Origin: Chromera velia | Lineage: Eukaryota > Sar > Chromeraceae | DNA length: 48,787 nucleotides | Assembly: GCA_018398765.1 (NCBI GenBank) | Contig: JAHBMJ010000398.1 | Span: 1-48,787, forward strand | Direction: 5' to 3' | Shown: piece by piece, positions 1 to 13,048 of the stretch | Layout: each line of letters starts with the position of its first letter | How positions within the stretch are numbered: position 1 is the first letter of the stretch | Program-made: the position numbers and the translations under genes | Notes under the pieces: generated by a model | Seen by the model: the letters and a program-made list of their open reading frames with translations, nothing else | Databases searched by the model: none | What the model was told of the DNA's origin: nothing

Positions 1-795
1 TAAAACACTTGCCTACAGGTGTATCGTGAAAATCTCAAGTTCTTGGCCAAACGCCGCCTCGAGAACAGGTACAATTAGTGTTACCTTAGAAATGGAGTTA
101 CTTCAGACAGCTGTAACGTATGTCCTAACCGTCTCCGCACTGTGCTAGTAGGCGGCAGCACTGTGTTCAGTGGAAGAGCAGTCCTTCTACTCGAAATCTC
201 ACATGCCTGTATCTCAGTACGCATGTATAGATAGACGGATGTATGCCAATTCGATACTAAATACACGTACGGCGCGAAAAATCAATACATCTCGGCATGG
301 CTCAAACACCACCCCGTGAACGATCGGTCGCGTGTACAATTTAAAATCGTCCTGGCACAGGCCGCAGTACCAATGCACACACTCTCAATCCTGACATGCC
401 AAACGATATTAATACATGACAATATGGAAGAGAGCACACGCAACTGTTTTTACACTGAGCTATAGAACAGATAAGAACAGATTAATTGTGAACAAGAGTG
501 AAAAAAAGAGAGGAATGCATATAATTAACTGATGCATGCAGTCTGACTGACTGCTCGAGTCAGTCATGCATACAGTCGGTTCATTTGACAGACTGATCGA
601 GCTACTTAGTCTGAGTATAGCGGTAGCTTTCCAAGTATATAAACACCACCCGGCAGTAGACAGTCTCTAAGATAACCGAAGCTATCATTGCCTTTGCTAC
701 ATGAAGTTCCAAGACGAAATCTCACATTGACAACTGCATCACTGGGGTCAACTCGACGGCACCAGTTCAGTTCCATCAGTCAAAAAGCACCCACC
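1..795. other. upstream region without a recognised gene
   Basis: No convincing coding exon was found on either strand. The sequence is mixed in composition, with short palindromic TGCATGCA-type words near 532-541. Its right end holds the presumed 5' leader of the first gene; the frame open to the left of 796 has no ATG, so translation probably starts at 796. Confidence 0.5.
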
Positions 796-1232
796 ATGCA
801 AAAGATATGGCGCGGTGCAACAGATTCGTCCATGCTAAGCGTTCAGTCCTATGAGGACATGGAGGGACTGCTAATTAATCTGGGAGTGGTGGCAGCGCTT
901 CTGTAAGTGCATTCTTACGAGACTTCTCTTTTAATTGTTACGCAACGGCCATGTTGTTTGCAAGTCAACTTTTATGTTCTGTATGTGCACGTGGACATAC
1001 ACAGACATGCACGCATGCATGCAGACATATACACACACACACACACACATATATATACATACACAGACATACACACGCGTGCCGACGCGCGTGCGCACAC
1101 ACACCTGCACACACCTGCACACACCTACACACACCTGCACATACCTGCACGCACCTGCACACATCTGCACCCATGTACACACATGCACACACACACACAT
1201 GCATGCACGCACGCACACACACACACACATAG

Positions 1233-1303
<71 letters not shown>

Positions 1304-1305
1304 TA

Positions 1306-1346
<41 letters not shown>

Positions 1347-1396
1347 ATATATACATACATACACACACACATATATACACACGTACGCAGACGCAG

Positions 1397-1450
<54 letters not shown>

Positions 1451-1479
1451 GCACATACACATACACATACATACACACA

Positions 1480-1521
<42 letters not shown>

Positions 1522-1644
1522 TACGCATACGTACGCATATACACACACATACATATACACACACACACATATACACATATACACACATACACATACACAC
1601 ATATATACACACACACACGCACATGCACACACACATACACACAC

Positions 1645-1721
<77 letters not shown>

Positions 1722-2703
1722 TACACATACATACACATATATCTGCTTGGACAAGTAAAGTCTGCACAGCTTCGTAGTCGCAACATGGGTCGCTTTTCGG
1801 CCCAACGAATTTGATCACGGTAGCTTCAGGGCGTACTTCTCATCGCCCACAGCCAAGGGGGGAAACTTTCCGGATTTTGTCAACACGACACTCCACAAAA
1901 TAGACGGTTTCCCTTGGGAACTAGACATGGGCAATGGCGAAGCATACAAGATTGCAGACGGTCTAGCAGCGTGGAAGGAGAAGGCGGAGGCGATTGGGAA
2001 TAATCTGGACAGCGTTAATCACCAAAGATACTTTAAAGATATCCAGGTCATCTTCTCGGTGATTGTGGAGTACTTTTTCCTGTATAAATTCCAAGCATGG
2101 GAGGTGCTGCACTCTCCTGACAGCCCGCCTCGCTTTCTACTGCGTGACGCCGCTGAGTGGGACTTCACTCAGTGACACTCCTTTGGTTTTCAGTCCCTGG
2201 GTTGTGCCTCATTTCTTCTGCTGGCTCTGGCTCTGTTTGACTCTATCGCGCTCTACATAACGTTTACCGCGTCCAAGGTGAGAGAGGACTCAGCAGTCAT
2301 TGCCGAATGGTTGAAGATGAGTCGCATAGCGATGTGGTTTGGTTATTGCCTGATGCTGCTCGGTCTGGTGGCGTTTGTATTTCAAGTGGCGGTGGTAGCC
2401 GCGCAGATCTCGGCAAATATACCTGCAATGTTCTTTTTTATGATGGTCCACTGGATGTACTGTATGTATTTACCAACGTTCATTGGCATTTTTTTGTTCG
2501 CTGGAATCACTTTGATGAAACTAAATCGCATATGCTGTTTTAAGTGCAATCAATCTCTCTCTCTGAGGTTGTTGGCGTTAACGAAAACGACATTACAGAG
2601 CAGCAGCACAAGCAGCAGAGGGAAGAGGAGGAAGAAGAGGAGAAGGCCACTCATACTGAAAGAGGGGGACGCCGCTGCGGTGCCCTCACTCGACCTACTA
2701 TAG
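796..2703 (+). CDS. multi-pass membrane protein of unknown function, three exons
   Basis: Exons 796-902, 1770-2103 and 2194-2703 join in phase to about 316 residues. The start is the ATG at 796, in a good context (CCACCATGC). Donor 1 is GTAAGT; donor 2 (GTGCTG) is weak, but the phases agree and acceptor 2 (TTTTCAG) is good. About five hydrophobic segments are visible: one across the first junction (INLGVVAALL then FVVATWVAF), one near IFSVIVEYFFL, and three in exon 3 (SFLLLALALFDSIALYITF; the stretch around FGYCLMLLGLVAFVF; the stretch around IPAMFFFMMVHW). A soluble loop of about 100 residues lies between segments one and two. The tail is Ser/Lys/Arg rich. The C terminus is uncertain: another frame (about 2544-2756) is also open and strongly acidic, so a further intron is possible. 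TAG at 2701 is followed at once by TGA. I do not recognise the family. Confidence 0.65.
1021..1740. repeat. (CA)n compound microsatellite filling intron 1
   Basis: About 720 bases are almost purely CA with TA, GC and CACCTG interruptions. It makes up most of the 867-base first intron of the membrane protein gene. Every frame over it is open because the repeat has almost no stop codons; the resulting His/Thr or Val/Cys reading frames are artefacts. Confidence 0.95.
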
Positions 2704-4134
2704 TGACGCAAGAAAATGAAGGTATCGACATTGCTGTACGAGTGGCATGGCCCTAGTGGGCCTAGCCATGCGTGTATGCATCCTCTAACTAAGTAACGAA
2801 CTTACTAACTAACTAATAATGATGCTAATAATGACGAGTCAGATGGCGAGGTACTAAATCAAGTGTATCGGTCTGTAGATTGATGAATTGCTAGATCAAT
2901 TGATTGATGTAGTGACTGATTGATTCATTGTTTCAATTTGATTGTCAATGATTGATGAGTATTGTAGATAAAGGGGGGGGGGTCCAGTAAAATGAAAGAA
3001 AACGATGTTGAAATTTACAGTTGAATGTTGAAGCAAACTAATGATCTCGAAATTTTATTGAAAGCAAAGGAAATTAAGAAAAATGAGGTAAAATATGAAG
3101 TAATTAAAACAAATAATTAAATCTGAGGTTAATGATACCGTTAATTAGTTAATGCATTGGTCCGTTTTAAAATATTTTAAAAGCAGGTTATAATACCGTC
3201 AGACAGTCTTATACAGTTTTTTAATACATAGTTCTCAACTATTCTTAACGGCCTGAGATCAAACTTAATTTTCAATTCTCTAAGGGGTACTATAAGGGGG
3301 TATCCATAACACCAGGAAAAGTACGAAAGGGAAAAGCCGGGGCCCAGGTAAGCCTTGGGGGGAGGGGGGGGGGGGTGAGACAAGAGTCCCGGAAGATACT
3401 AAAATTAATTATGATACATCTCTACATTATTTTCATGTATCGTCATTGGAGTAACTAGTAGTAACAAATTATCCCAAATTGTTTAAACAAAACCACTACG
3501 TACCTGGGGGACTTTAGTAAACTTTAGCCCTGTTGATCCCCGTTGAAGCTCAACCTGCAGACCCAGTGTAGAGATTCCATATCATGCAGACTTGATTTAG
3601 TATTAATTAGTTAATAAAGAGTGCAAGGGACTGAAACCACCAATTAAAGCCACGGAGGCGGCGCCGAAGGGCGGCGCGCACCCACCTTTGCATGCATTGG
3701 GTTCGTTTTGGGCCGCGCCGCCCGGGCCGGGCCCGCCGACCGCGATGCATTCCTCCTTTCATCTTTGCGATCGCTGGGCCTTGAGACCCAACATTTCCCA
3801 ACAATTGAGCTTTCCCGGTACGGCAGACAATTGCTCTCTGGATCTCTCTGGCTTTCTTACCAGATTTAATGGAGCTGCAAGTGTCTGTGTCCACTCTTAT
3901 TTTACAGTCTCCTTGGTGAGTGGACTGTTGATTGTTTTTCTAATTTAAGTAAGGGAGTCAGTCAGACTGATTCTTTTTTTTGTGCGTCAACCTCGGTAAT
4001 GGCGCTCGCAGTCTCCTGCTTGAATGCTTCCATGACCAGCCTGCTTTCTTGATTCTTCTCAGTGGAAAAGTTAGTCGTGCGATCCGACGTATTTCCGCTG
4101 GTATCGTTGCTCCGTTGTCGCTGATTCCTTCAGT
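2704..4134. other. intergenic spacer, AT-rich then GC-rich
   Basis: From 2760 to about 3600 the sequence is AT-rich with short direct repeats (TGATTGATT and TTAATTA words) and G-runs near 2971 and 3357. From about 3650 to 3760 it changes sharply to a GC-rich block with GGCGGCGCGC and GGGCCGGGCCC palindromes around a TGCATGCAT word. An open frame at 3688-3948 has no coding character I can support. The GC-rich block is 400-500 bases upstream of the next ATG and may be promoter sequence. Confidence 0.45.
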
Positions 4135-7100
4135 ATGGAGAAAGAAGGAAGGGAGGGCAACGGAGGGGCCCGTGGGAAAAAGCCAGACGGAGACGGGAGA
4201 GATGGGGGCGGACAAAAGAAAAAGGAAAGGAACAGTCTCAACAATCTCATGCAAAGGGTTTTTGCCTTGCAGAAAAAGAGGAGTCACGAAGGTGATGGAC
4301 ATCACGGAGCACCTGGAGGGGGCGGTGCTCCCGCAGACAAGGAGACGGAAAGAAAAAACAAAAAAATGAGAGAGACCACCCGCGACACCGAGCTTGACGA
4401 CATTGAATCTGACACCGAGGCAGACCACCACCCCGGTGGTCAGAAAAGGAGACCACCTCCGTTACGTCCATTCGACTCACAGCGAGAGAAAGAACCTCCG
4501 CTGCCTTCCGAGACTCTCGACCCGAAAAGCCGTCGCACCCAGCACCATGAGCCCCCCCCTTTAAAAAGCAAGCCGGTTCCAACTCGAGAGAGGAGGCAAG
4601 AGGAGGGGGGTGTGAGGGGTGACCCGGGGGCTTTCGTTCATCCAAGTGTCTCAGGGGAGGTGGTGGGGCGTGAAGAGCGGATGGAGAGGGATAAGAAGGG
4701 AAGCCGGGGTCGGGCTTCGTCTCCTGTGGGGGGAAGAGGGTTCTCTCGTTCGCACTCCCGTGGAAGGGAAAGGGACAGTCCGCTAAGAGGGCGAGGGGGA
4801 GAAGAGAGTTCCTGTGAGTCAGAAGGGGGCAGGGGGGGGGCTGACAGAAATGGGAGTCACAGCAGGGGTGCTAGCGCTGTGGTTCGCGGGCGGGGGATGG
4901 TTGAGGGCTCCTCGAAGCTTCGTGGGCGGCGCGAGGGCTCCGGGGATTCTGACGAAATGTCCGTGCGAGACAGGGACAAAGAGAGGGAAAGGGATCGTGA
5001 CAGGGGCCGGGAGAGGGAAAGAGGGGAGGGAGCTGCTGCTGCTGCTGCAGCTTCCTCTTCGGCTCCTTCTGTCCCTGCTGTGAACCCTTTTGCCAAACGG
5101 AACTTGTCGGATTTGTCCTCGACCGAGCAGGAAGCTGTGCACGAGTATGTGTGCAAAATTTGGTTGTTCTTATACCTTTCTGGAAAGCCTGAGGGGATAG
5201 ACAAGATCGGAGGCAATCTCTCTCAGTGGAAACCGAAGAGAGTGCCCAAAGGGATCTTCGTCAGTCTGTTTCTTGTTTCACAGTGTGTTCGGTAAACGCG
5301 TTGATAAAATGTACTTACGGAAGTTTCTCCGGGAACTCTGTCTCATTTTCTTGTTTTTCTGTTAACATTAGATGAGTCGCGGAGTTCGATAGAAAGCTCT
5401 CGTGTGCGACAAGGGTTGGGAGGAGAAAAGGAAAACAGGCAGCGGGAGGGGGGAACGAACAGTGAGGTATTCTTCAACAAACTGATTTTGTTCATTTGCT
5501 GTCTGCTGCCACCAACTTATTTTTGCTCCGGTTTTGATTAGTAAATTGTTTTTTTCTTAATGGGAAGGTGTGGACGTGTCATAGTGTGAGGACGCATGTG
5601 TGGAGACGCACACTCACAATCATTGAGTAGCTCCTGCTCTATCTCCTTGAAATGAAGGGTGCATGTGAGCACGCTGAGAGTATGCACGTTGGGGTCATGT
5701 GAGTGCAAGCAAACACACCTTTCATGTACACACACACACACATATATGTGTGTGTGTATGTGTGTGTGTGTGCGCGCGTGTCTATCTTGTCTGTCTCCAC
5801 TGCGTGCAGATGCAAGTTGTGACGGACTACGCCGGCCTGTTCCTCACGGTCCAGATTGCGAGCCTTCCCCATCGGGTCTGTGAGATCACAATGAGGGCCG
5901 ACAAGAGGAACACGGAAGACATCGTGAGGAGGAGCGAGACTGTGAGTCACTCGTTTTCTGCTTTTCTTTTCTGTTCACACTTTTGTTTGCTGAAAAAAGA
6001 AGTGCATGGAAAATGCATTTTTCGTCTCTCAATTGGTCCCGCTTGGTGCGATGAGCAAAATTTTGATTCTCTTTCTCGTACATACAGACACACATAAATA
6101 GAGAGGCGGGGAGGCAGAGAGAAAAGAAAAGGGCCACGGTCCCTCGGCGTCTTCCATCGCCCAGTATCGCTCGATCGGCTTCTCGTCTCTCTATGCAGGC
6201 CTGCCTCCTCTGCCCCCCATTTTTGCGCTCCCCTTTGATATTCCCTCGGTCTGCGCGCATCCACGTCGCCTTTCACCTTTCCTCTTTGTCCGATGTGGCA
6301 TCCCGTGCTTGTTGACTGTCTTCATCCGGTCCATGCCCCTCCCTTTTTCTTTTCGTTTAAGCAGATGACCAGAAGCGACGCTGCGAATGGCGCCGCCCTG
6401 GCCTGTGTGTTCAACAGCTACTCGAAGCAGAACTGGGAAGAGCTCCACGCCGCTCTTGTAGAAGCAGGGAGGGAGGGGGGTGCAGGTTGGAGAAAGTTCC
6501 AAGAGAGCCTGGAACGAAAACCTAGATGGTTGGTTGACCCCCAGAACCTGAATCTAGATTTGACAATGCGGGATGAGGCAAAGGGGAAGGAAGAGACGGA
6601 GGCTGCTGCAACCAAAGGAAGGGAGAGGGAGGAGAAGAGGGAAAGGGGAAGGGAAACCCTAGTTTCACTTTCCGCCCGTCATCACCGGCACCCGACTGAT
6701 GGTTGGGGAGATGGAGGACTTCCCACGGAGTTCCCCCCTCCCCCCACGATTCTTCGTGTAGAACCTCTCCGTCTCCCTTCGCCTGCCAATTCCGCCGCTG
6801 TGTCCCACCATTCTCTTTTCGCATTGAGGGCCCACGAACGTTCAACGGGCCAGGCCAAGAGGGTGCGCAATGCGCTTTCTTCCGATCGCAGTGCTATCGA
6901 CAGCCCCCCATCCGGCCAACCCATCAGAAGCGGTGCGGGCCCACATTCATCTGCTGCTGCTGATTCGCCAGAGAGCTTTGCAGCCGGCAGATCTGCTCGG
7001 TCACAACTTCCGCCTCACCCCGCAGAGGGTCTCTCGAAGCAACCCGAAAGTTCACCCCGTCGCGTCACCCTCAAAAGCCGACGGAATCCGTTCACAGCCG

Positions 7101-10100
7101 TCTCGGCCTCCACGGTCTCACGTCCCCCATCGTACGATCTCATTCCCACACACGCAGAGGCGTCTTCCTCTTCTCATAAACAGCGGGAAGAGCAACACAG
7201 GGGTGGTACTATCGATCTCCTGAGACTTGCCGCCTCTCGTGACCGAAGGCGCGGATCCCCATCGCGACAGAGCAGCAGACACCGTGACCGCTCTCGTTCT
7301 CGCTCCAGATCGAACGGGAAAGCCCCGGCTTCGTCGTCCGATTTGGATTTGGACAGCCTCCTTGGTTCAGACTCAGATGCCTCCCCCCGTAGTGAAGTCC
7401 GCCCACTCTCATACAGAGAGAAAAGGGAGGCAACGGAGATCCTTAAGAGGACAATATCGAAATGGAAGTCACCAGAGAATCCCGATAAGCCTAAAGAGAT
7501 CTCCTTCCCCCCCCCTCCCCCTGCCTCCTGGAACCGTGATTGGACTGATCAGCATCGCCAAGCCTGTCGTGAGTGGGCGTGTAAAATCTGGATTGCTCTG
7601 TTCTACTGTCAAGAGCCAACGGCCACATGCAAGTTGGGCGCCGTCCTGGGAACAAAAACACCCCACCTTCCGATTCAGGGAGCTGGTCATCTGGTTGGTC
7701 TTCTTTCCGCTCTTTTCTTTTCATGTGGGGGGGGCTTCTTTTTTCTGCATCTGGTTCCTCTCAGTCTCTCTGTCTGTCTATTCATATCTATCTGCCTGTC
7801 TGTCCTAGCTGCCTACGTTTCTTTTTGGTTTCTCTCTTTCTTTTTCTTTTTTTTGTCCCTTCTCTTGTTTTCTTCCTTCATTCCTTCCTTCCTTCGGTCG
7901 GTCCATTTATCCTGATTGCCTACCCCTTTCTCTGTCCCTTCTCTCCTCCCCCCCTTCACTTTCTCTTTTTCTTCTCCACCCATCTCTGTTTGTGTGTGCC
8001 CCTTTCTCTCGCCTCCTCGTCGGCCCGCGTTTCCCTTTGTGCTCTTTCTTCTTTCCTCTTTCGGTGTGCGCAGAAGAGTTTCATCCAACTGAACGCGCAC
8101 CTGTTCAGAGTCACTCGTGACGACAAAACAGACGGAGCACACCCCTACGTTGGCCTCGTTGCGTCAAGCGCCAAACCTGGGACGGAGGTGAGTGATCAAG
8201 TGTCAACAGTCAAGCAATCCTTGTTTCTTGCTTGACTCTTTTCCTGTTTTCATGTATTCATTCCTTCCTTCCTCCCTTCCTTCCTTCCTTCCTTCCTTTC
8301 CTTCTTTCTTTCGTTCTTTCGATTCTGTGGCAGCTGGTTCGAAGATATTGCCAGAAAGCAAGATAAAATGCCCGTGCCGCCCCCTTTTGTCCTGCAGATT
8401 TGCGATCCCAGAGACCTGAAGGATATGAAGGCGGCCCTCGGAGACGTGTACGCCCGCTTCGTTCGCCCTTCAGATTGGGATGCTCTGTGGGCATTGCTTG
8501 AGACAGGGGCGTCGGCAGGGGCAGACGGGGAGACCTCTGGTCGTCTTCTGTCCCGCGTGGAGGAGGTTTTTCACTTCCCTAGGAAAGCCCTGGAGATACT
8601 AGGGCGGGGAGGGGAAGAAACGGACAGAGAGGAGCTTCCATCCACCCATCTCCCATCGTCCCACAATCCTCGTCCGTCTGTCCGATCAGGAGGTAATGCA
8701 GTCCCCATCATCTACAACACCTTTGCGGGGGCAGACAAGAAGAGGCCGAGGTTCCTAGCGTCTGCCTCCAGAACTTCCGATCCCGAAATGAACAGAGGGA
8801 TGTCAGACGACACAGTCACAGGCTCGTCTCAAGAGACGGGGGCAGGACTGTCCCAGGAGACGGGCATGTCCCAAGAGACAGACCTGTCTCAGGAATCGTC
8901 TCAGGAGACGGGGCTGTCTCAAGAGACAGGAGGAGAATCGTCTCAAGAGACGGGGGCAGAAATGTCTCAGGCAAGCAATCAGGGTCAGACCCCCGCAGAA
9001 GGGGGCTCGCAGCGTCAGTCCTGCCAGGACGGAGGTGCGCAGGTGGAGGGGGGAAGGAAGAAGGCGAAGGTGGTTCGTGTCAAAGAGGAGGAAGAAGACG
9101 ATGACCCCCCCGGTCCGTCTGCTAGCCTCCCGTGGTTCCCTAGTTCAGCCGAAGATGCCTTCAACCTCTTTCAGGCCGCCCCTGCTCCTCCGCCCCCTCC
9201 ACACAACTGCGAAAAGGAGAGAGAAAACACAGCGCCACCTGTTCTACAAGAAGAGCAAGGAGGGAAAGGAAAAGCAGCTCTGCCCCCTCCAATCGAACGA
9301 GACAAAGAAAGAGAAGGAGAAGGAGGGTCGGCAGTCTTTTCCAATGACTCTGAGTTGCCACTTGTAAAGAGAGAACATGTGAGTCCTTGTCCCAGATCAA
9401 GGGAAGTAGAGGGGGGAGGAAGGAATGCAGGACGCTTGAGCCTCTTTCCTCCGAGGGACGATGACACGTCGACTGTGGGGGAAAAGGAGGGGCGGAAGGA
9501 CGAGAAGGAGGAGGAAGAGGAAAAGAGACGGCAGAGAGAGAGACAAGAGGAAGAGGAAAGGAAGACGCAGGAGAAGAGACGGCAGAGAGACAGGCAAGAA
9601 GAAGAGAAGAGAAAGGAGGAGGAGAAAAGGCGGCAGAGGGAGAGAGAAGAGGAAGAGGAGAAGAAACGACAGAGAGAAAGGGAAGAGAGTGAAGAAAGGA
9701 AAGAACAGGAAAAGCGACGGCAGAGGGAGAGAGAAGAGGAAGAGAAAGAGGGCGAGAGGCAAAGGCGCCCAAAAGTTCTTCTCGTAAGAGCGCCCAGGGA
9801 GAGAGAAAGCTCGCGTCCTCAGGTAGGTTTGACGAGGCAAGAGAAGGAAACCCATCCCCAAGAATCTCAGGAAAGGCAGCAAGAAGAGAGGCCTTCACAA
9901 GAGAAGGAAAGGCGTCCCGAGCGCCCAAAGGTAGTCCTTGTGAAGAGTTCGACTCCCCGATCCTCTTCTTCATCCTCTTCCTCCTCTTCCTCTTCTTCCG
10001 CTGCCCCATCTGGTGCTCCGGTTGCTCAGGCTGTTGTGTCAGAGAGAGACAGAGAGGAGGGTCAGAAGAGGAAGTCGACATACAAGAACGAGAGTGGGGG

Positions 10101-10353
10101 GGGAAAGGAAGTTCCCGATGATGTTGAAATGCTCCCAGTAGATTCCCCCGCTGTGTCAGATGCCGAGTGTCTGATTACAAAGCAGCTTCCAGGCCGGCAA
10201 AAGAACAAACCCAAACCCAAGCCAATCACCCCACCAAATGATGAACCGCCCCTCAGAGCAGTCTTCGACCTCCCAAGGGGCCGCCCTACTCAGTCTGGCA
10301 GGCCTCCTGCCGGTCTCACGGTCTCTTTCAAGGTCGGAAAAACGAACCCTTGA
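4135..10353 (+). CDS. large disordered protein with two copies of an unrecognised domain, five exons
   Basis: Exons 4135-5259, 5810-5941, 6365-7693, 8074-8187 and 8398-10353, all phase 0, give about 1551 residues. Donors are GTCAGT, GTGAGT, GTTGGT and GTGAGT. The N-terminal 330 residues are charged and Arg/Ser/Gly rich. A domain of about 120 residues begins near residue 336 (HEYVCKIWLFLYL) and again near 822 (REWACKIWIALFY); both copies are cut by introns at matching positions. Between them is an RS-like and Pro-rich segment. After copy two come SQET repeats (about 1042-1090), a long E/K/R coiled coil or single helix (about 1260-1370), a short basic-hydrophobic motif used three times (AKVVRVK, PKVLLVR, PKVVLVK), a Ser run and a Pro-rich tail. 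The composition suggests a nuclear, RNA- or chromatin-associated protein, but this is inference; I know no family for the repeated domain. The third donor (7694) is the least certain splice site. Confidence 0.72.
5727..5780. repeat. (AC)n/(TG)n hairpin-prone repeat in intron 1 of the duplicated-domain gene
   Basis: An AC tract runs into ATATAT and then a TG tract, so the two halves are self-complementary and could fold into a hairpin in the pre-mRNA. It lies about 30 bases before the acceptor at 5809. Confidence 0.85.
8257..8315. repeat. (TTCC)n pyrimidine microsatellite in an intron
   Basis: An imperfect TTCC/TTTC repeat upstream of the acceptor at 8397, in the last intron of the duplicated-domain gene. 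The preceding intron (7694-8073) is also a long C/T-rich tract. Confidence 0.9.
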
Positions 10354-12119
10354 AAGCTTAGGAGGATGTCAACATCGTTTATGGGATGGGGCGATGGCGG
10401 CGACAGGCGTAGAAAGGAGAAAGGAGGGATCGATCAAAGCTTGCTTGCTGTTCTGTTGGGACATGCATGTCTTCTGACCGACCTGTATGATGTGAATGAA
10501 TCTTCTGAGCTCGCAGAGCCAGGAAGAAAGAAGTTTTTTTTTTTGGTTGTGAGTGGGTTGGCATCGGGGACTTTGGGGCGTTTCTGCTGTCGTTTTGATT
10601 TTTCGTTCGAACTAATCTCCCTCCTGTTTGTCAGACGAAACGTTGGTGAGAATTATGAATGGTGTCCAACGTGGAGAGCCTTCAAGAAGCAAGAGACTGA
10701 TCGAATGACAGGGCATGCAATGTGCTGATCAAGTCATGTGGTAGCATCGCACTCCTGCTTCCTCTTCTTCCTTCCTTTCTTCTCTTTTCTGTTCCCTCTT
10801 GTATCCCACCTGTGGATCGATTCCTCTCTGTTCTCTTCCTGGCATGCATGGTTCCATCTTTCTCTCCCTCAGCGTCATGCTTCTGAATATTCGATGATGG
10901 GGGGTGGGGTGGAAGGGGACGGGGAGGCCTTGCTTGCATGTGTGACTAGAAGGGTGTGCGCGTGCAGAACTTTTTCTGTAAGGAGGTAGAGGTAGTGAGA
11001 GAGAGACTGCGTGCTTGTCGAATGTATGGTAGGTGGGTGTTTGCGGGGGGCGCAGGAACGCAGGCAAGGCGTCAGGTGCTCAGCTACCTCGAATCCAATC
11101 GATTTAACTTATTTAATTGGGAATTACTGGTAGTCAATTGATGACGTGCACGTCTGAAGGAAGAGGGGCAGGAAAGATGGAGGAAGGAAGGAGGGCCTGT
11201 CCTCCTTTGAAGCTTCGTGCCAGGGTTTCCTTTGGCGTTGTAGGTTGATTGATGCCTCTCCCAAAAGATGGATGAATCATCGTCTCTCCCTCCTACCTCC
11301 ACCGTCTGACCATCCTGTCTGTCTCTTCATGCATAGTCCTGGAGAATTGCTGACACGTCTTTCTTGCGAAGGTTCTATCAAGAGAATCTAGAAGCAGGCT
11401 CGTACTCAAGATTCGTGCTACTGCAAAAAGAGGGGAAAGGAAAGTGTTGATCGCAATCGATTCGGAAAAACAGGGGGGAGAGAGAGGGGCTTCTGGGACG
11501 AATGGGGGGTCGAGGTGCACTGGCACGGCTTTTTTTTCTTCTCACTCATGTGTTGATTAAAGCAGTGTAGCGTGGCATCCTAGAAAATAACAACTTTTCC
11601 CTGCCTAACGTTAGAAGTATCCAGCTAGCTCTGGATATGGATGACGATGGCGCGTCATAGTCATAGTCATAGTCGCTCATCTGTGAAAACACGTCTCCTC
11701 GTTAAGAAAGTCAACAGCGTCCGCTGAGACTCTGCCTGCATGTGTATGCAGGGAATGACACACCGGATGCTCAGGATGGATCTGTCCACACGAAAAGACA
11801 GGAAAAGAAAGCCCGTTGAAGGGTGGGCATCATTGGGGAGATGCTGCAATGGGTGAGGCGGGTAATCCTCTATTCGCATCATCCCGTCGAAAGCAAATGC
11901 AAATGATGAGGATAGAGAGAGATCTTTTTGACGGCGCGCTTACTCTTCTTATCGCACTTTCTCCTCTCCTTCTGCTCGTGTCCTTCTCTTCAATGTGTTT
12001 TGATTCGATCAAAATTGTCGAAAACAAAAGGAAGATCGATGCAGTGTCTGACTGAACATGTATACATTCTGATCGATTTTGCTCCCACTTTTTCCCACCC
12101 CCCATCTCCACAACCTCCT

Positions 12120-12167
12120 CTAGCTTTAGCTCTAGCTTTAGCTCTAGCTCTCTCTCAGAGTCTCTCC

Positions 12168-12220
<53 letters not shown>

Positions 12221-12223
12221 TCA
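12120..12223. repeat. (TAGCTC)n, (CT)n and (TTTC)n compound microsatellite
   Basis: Hexamer repeats of the TAGCTC type run into CT dinucleotides and then TTTC tetranucleotides. Confidence 0.9.
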
Positions 12224-13047
12224 CAGGAATTAATTAACACGTTGATGCCTCTTATTTTGAATTTGCCTCTAGATTTTTGTTGATCAAAACTTTAAAAAAA
12301 TTGATCTGTCAGTCGATCTAGTTTATACTCTAGTTTTAATTGTTGGTGTTTTGATCCAGAAAGCCTAACTTGCTTGGTCACCAAATAATGGTATTAATCC
12401 TAGACTAGATCCTTGAGCTTTCATTCTATTATAACTTTACTAGTAACCGTTTTTTAATTTGACTGTTCAAATTTTGTTAAGGGATAAAGAATAAAGGATT
12501 AATTTATTGGTGCCTGCATGCAAGCACTAACGCTGTTTCGTTTTTGTTGGTCATTTGTTTAAAGGCTAGTCTAAAAGTCAAAAAAATAGCATCTAATAGC
12601 ATCATAGTACTGACACGAAGTGACAGAAAGAATCTTATTGGCCCGTGACCCGTGGGGGAAAAAAAGGACACAGAAACAGAGGAGTCCGTCTCCGTCCTTT
12701 CTGTTCCCCCTGAAGTATTTGTTTTTTCCCTTTCCTTCTCGTTTCCCCCTCCACTCAGGCGTGCCAGTGCTGTTCTGGCGCTTTGATCGGTCATGGGGAT
12801 CCTCTTCTGGGTGAAATGCAGGTAGTCCTCGATCGTCTCAAGGGTGGGATAGAGAACGTGTTGTAACTCAGCCTGTAAGAGAACTACCAGATGAAGCAAA
12901 AGCCTGTTTGCTTAGAGGTGGAACCCCATGCCTGTCAGGCTCCCATCGATTCAACTTGCCCCAGTGGGGCCTAAGTCGAAAGTTTAACTCTATATATGAC
13001 GCTCTAGGTTGGCTAGAGTCTATACGGCTCACCGGTTTTAACCCCAT

Positions 13048-13048
13048 A

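Noticed and set aside
907..1818. Long open frames of His/Thr or Val/Cys on both strands
   Set aside because: They are translations of the CA microsatellite, which lacks stop codons in most frames.
3688..3948. Open frame upstream of the duplicated-domain gene
   Set aside because: Composition is that of a GC-rich promoter-like block; no splice link to a downstream exon and no recognisable protein feature.
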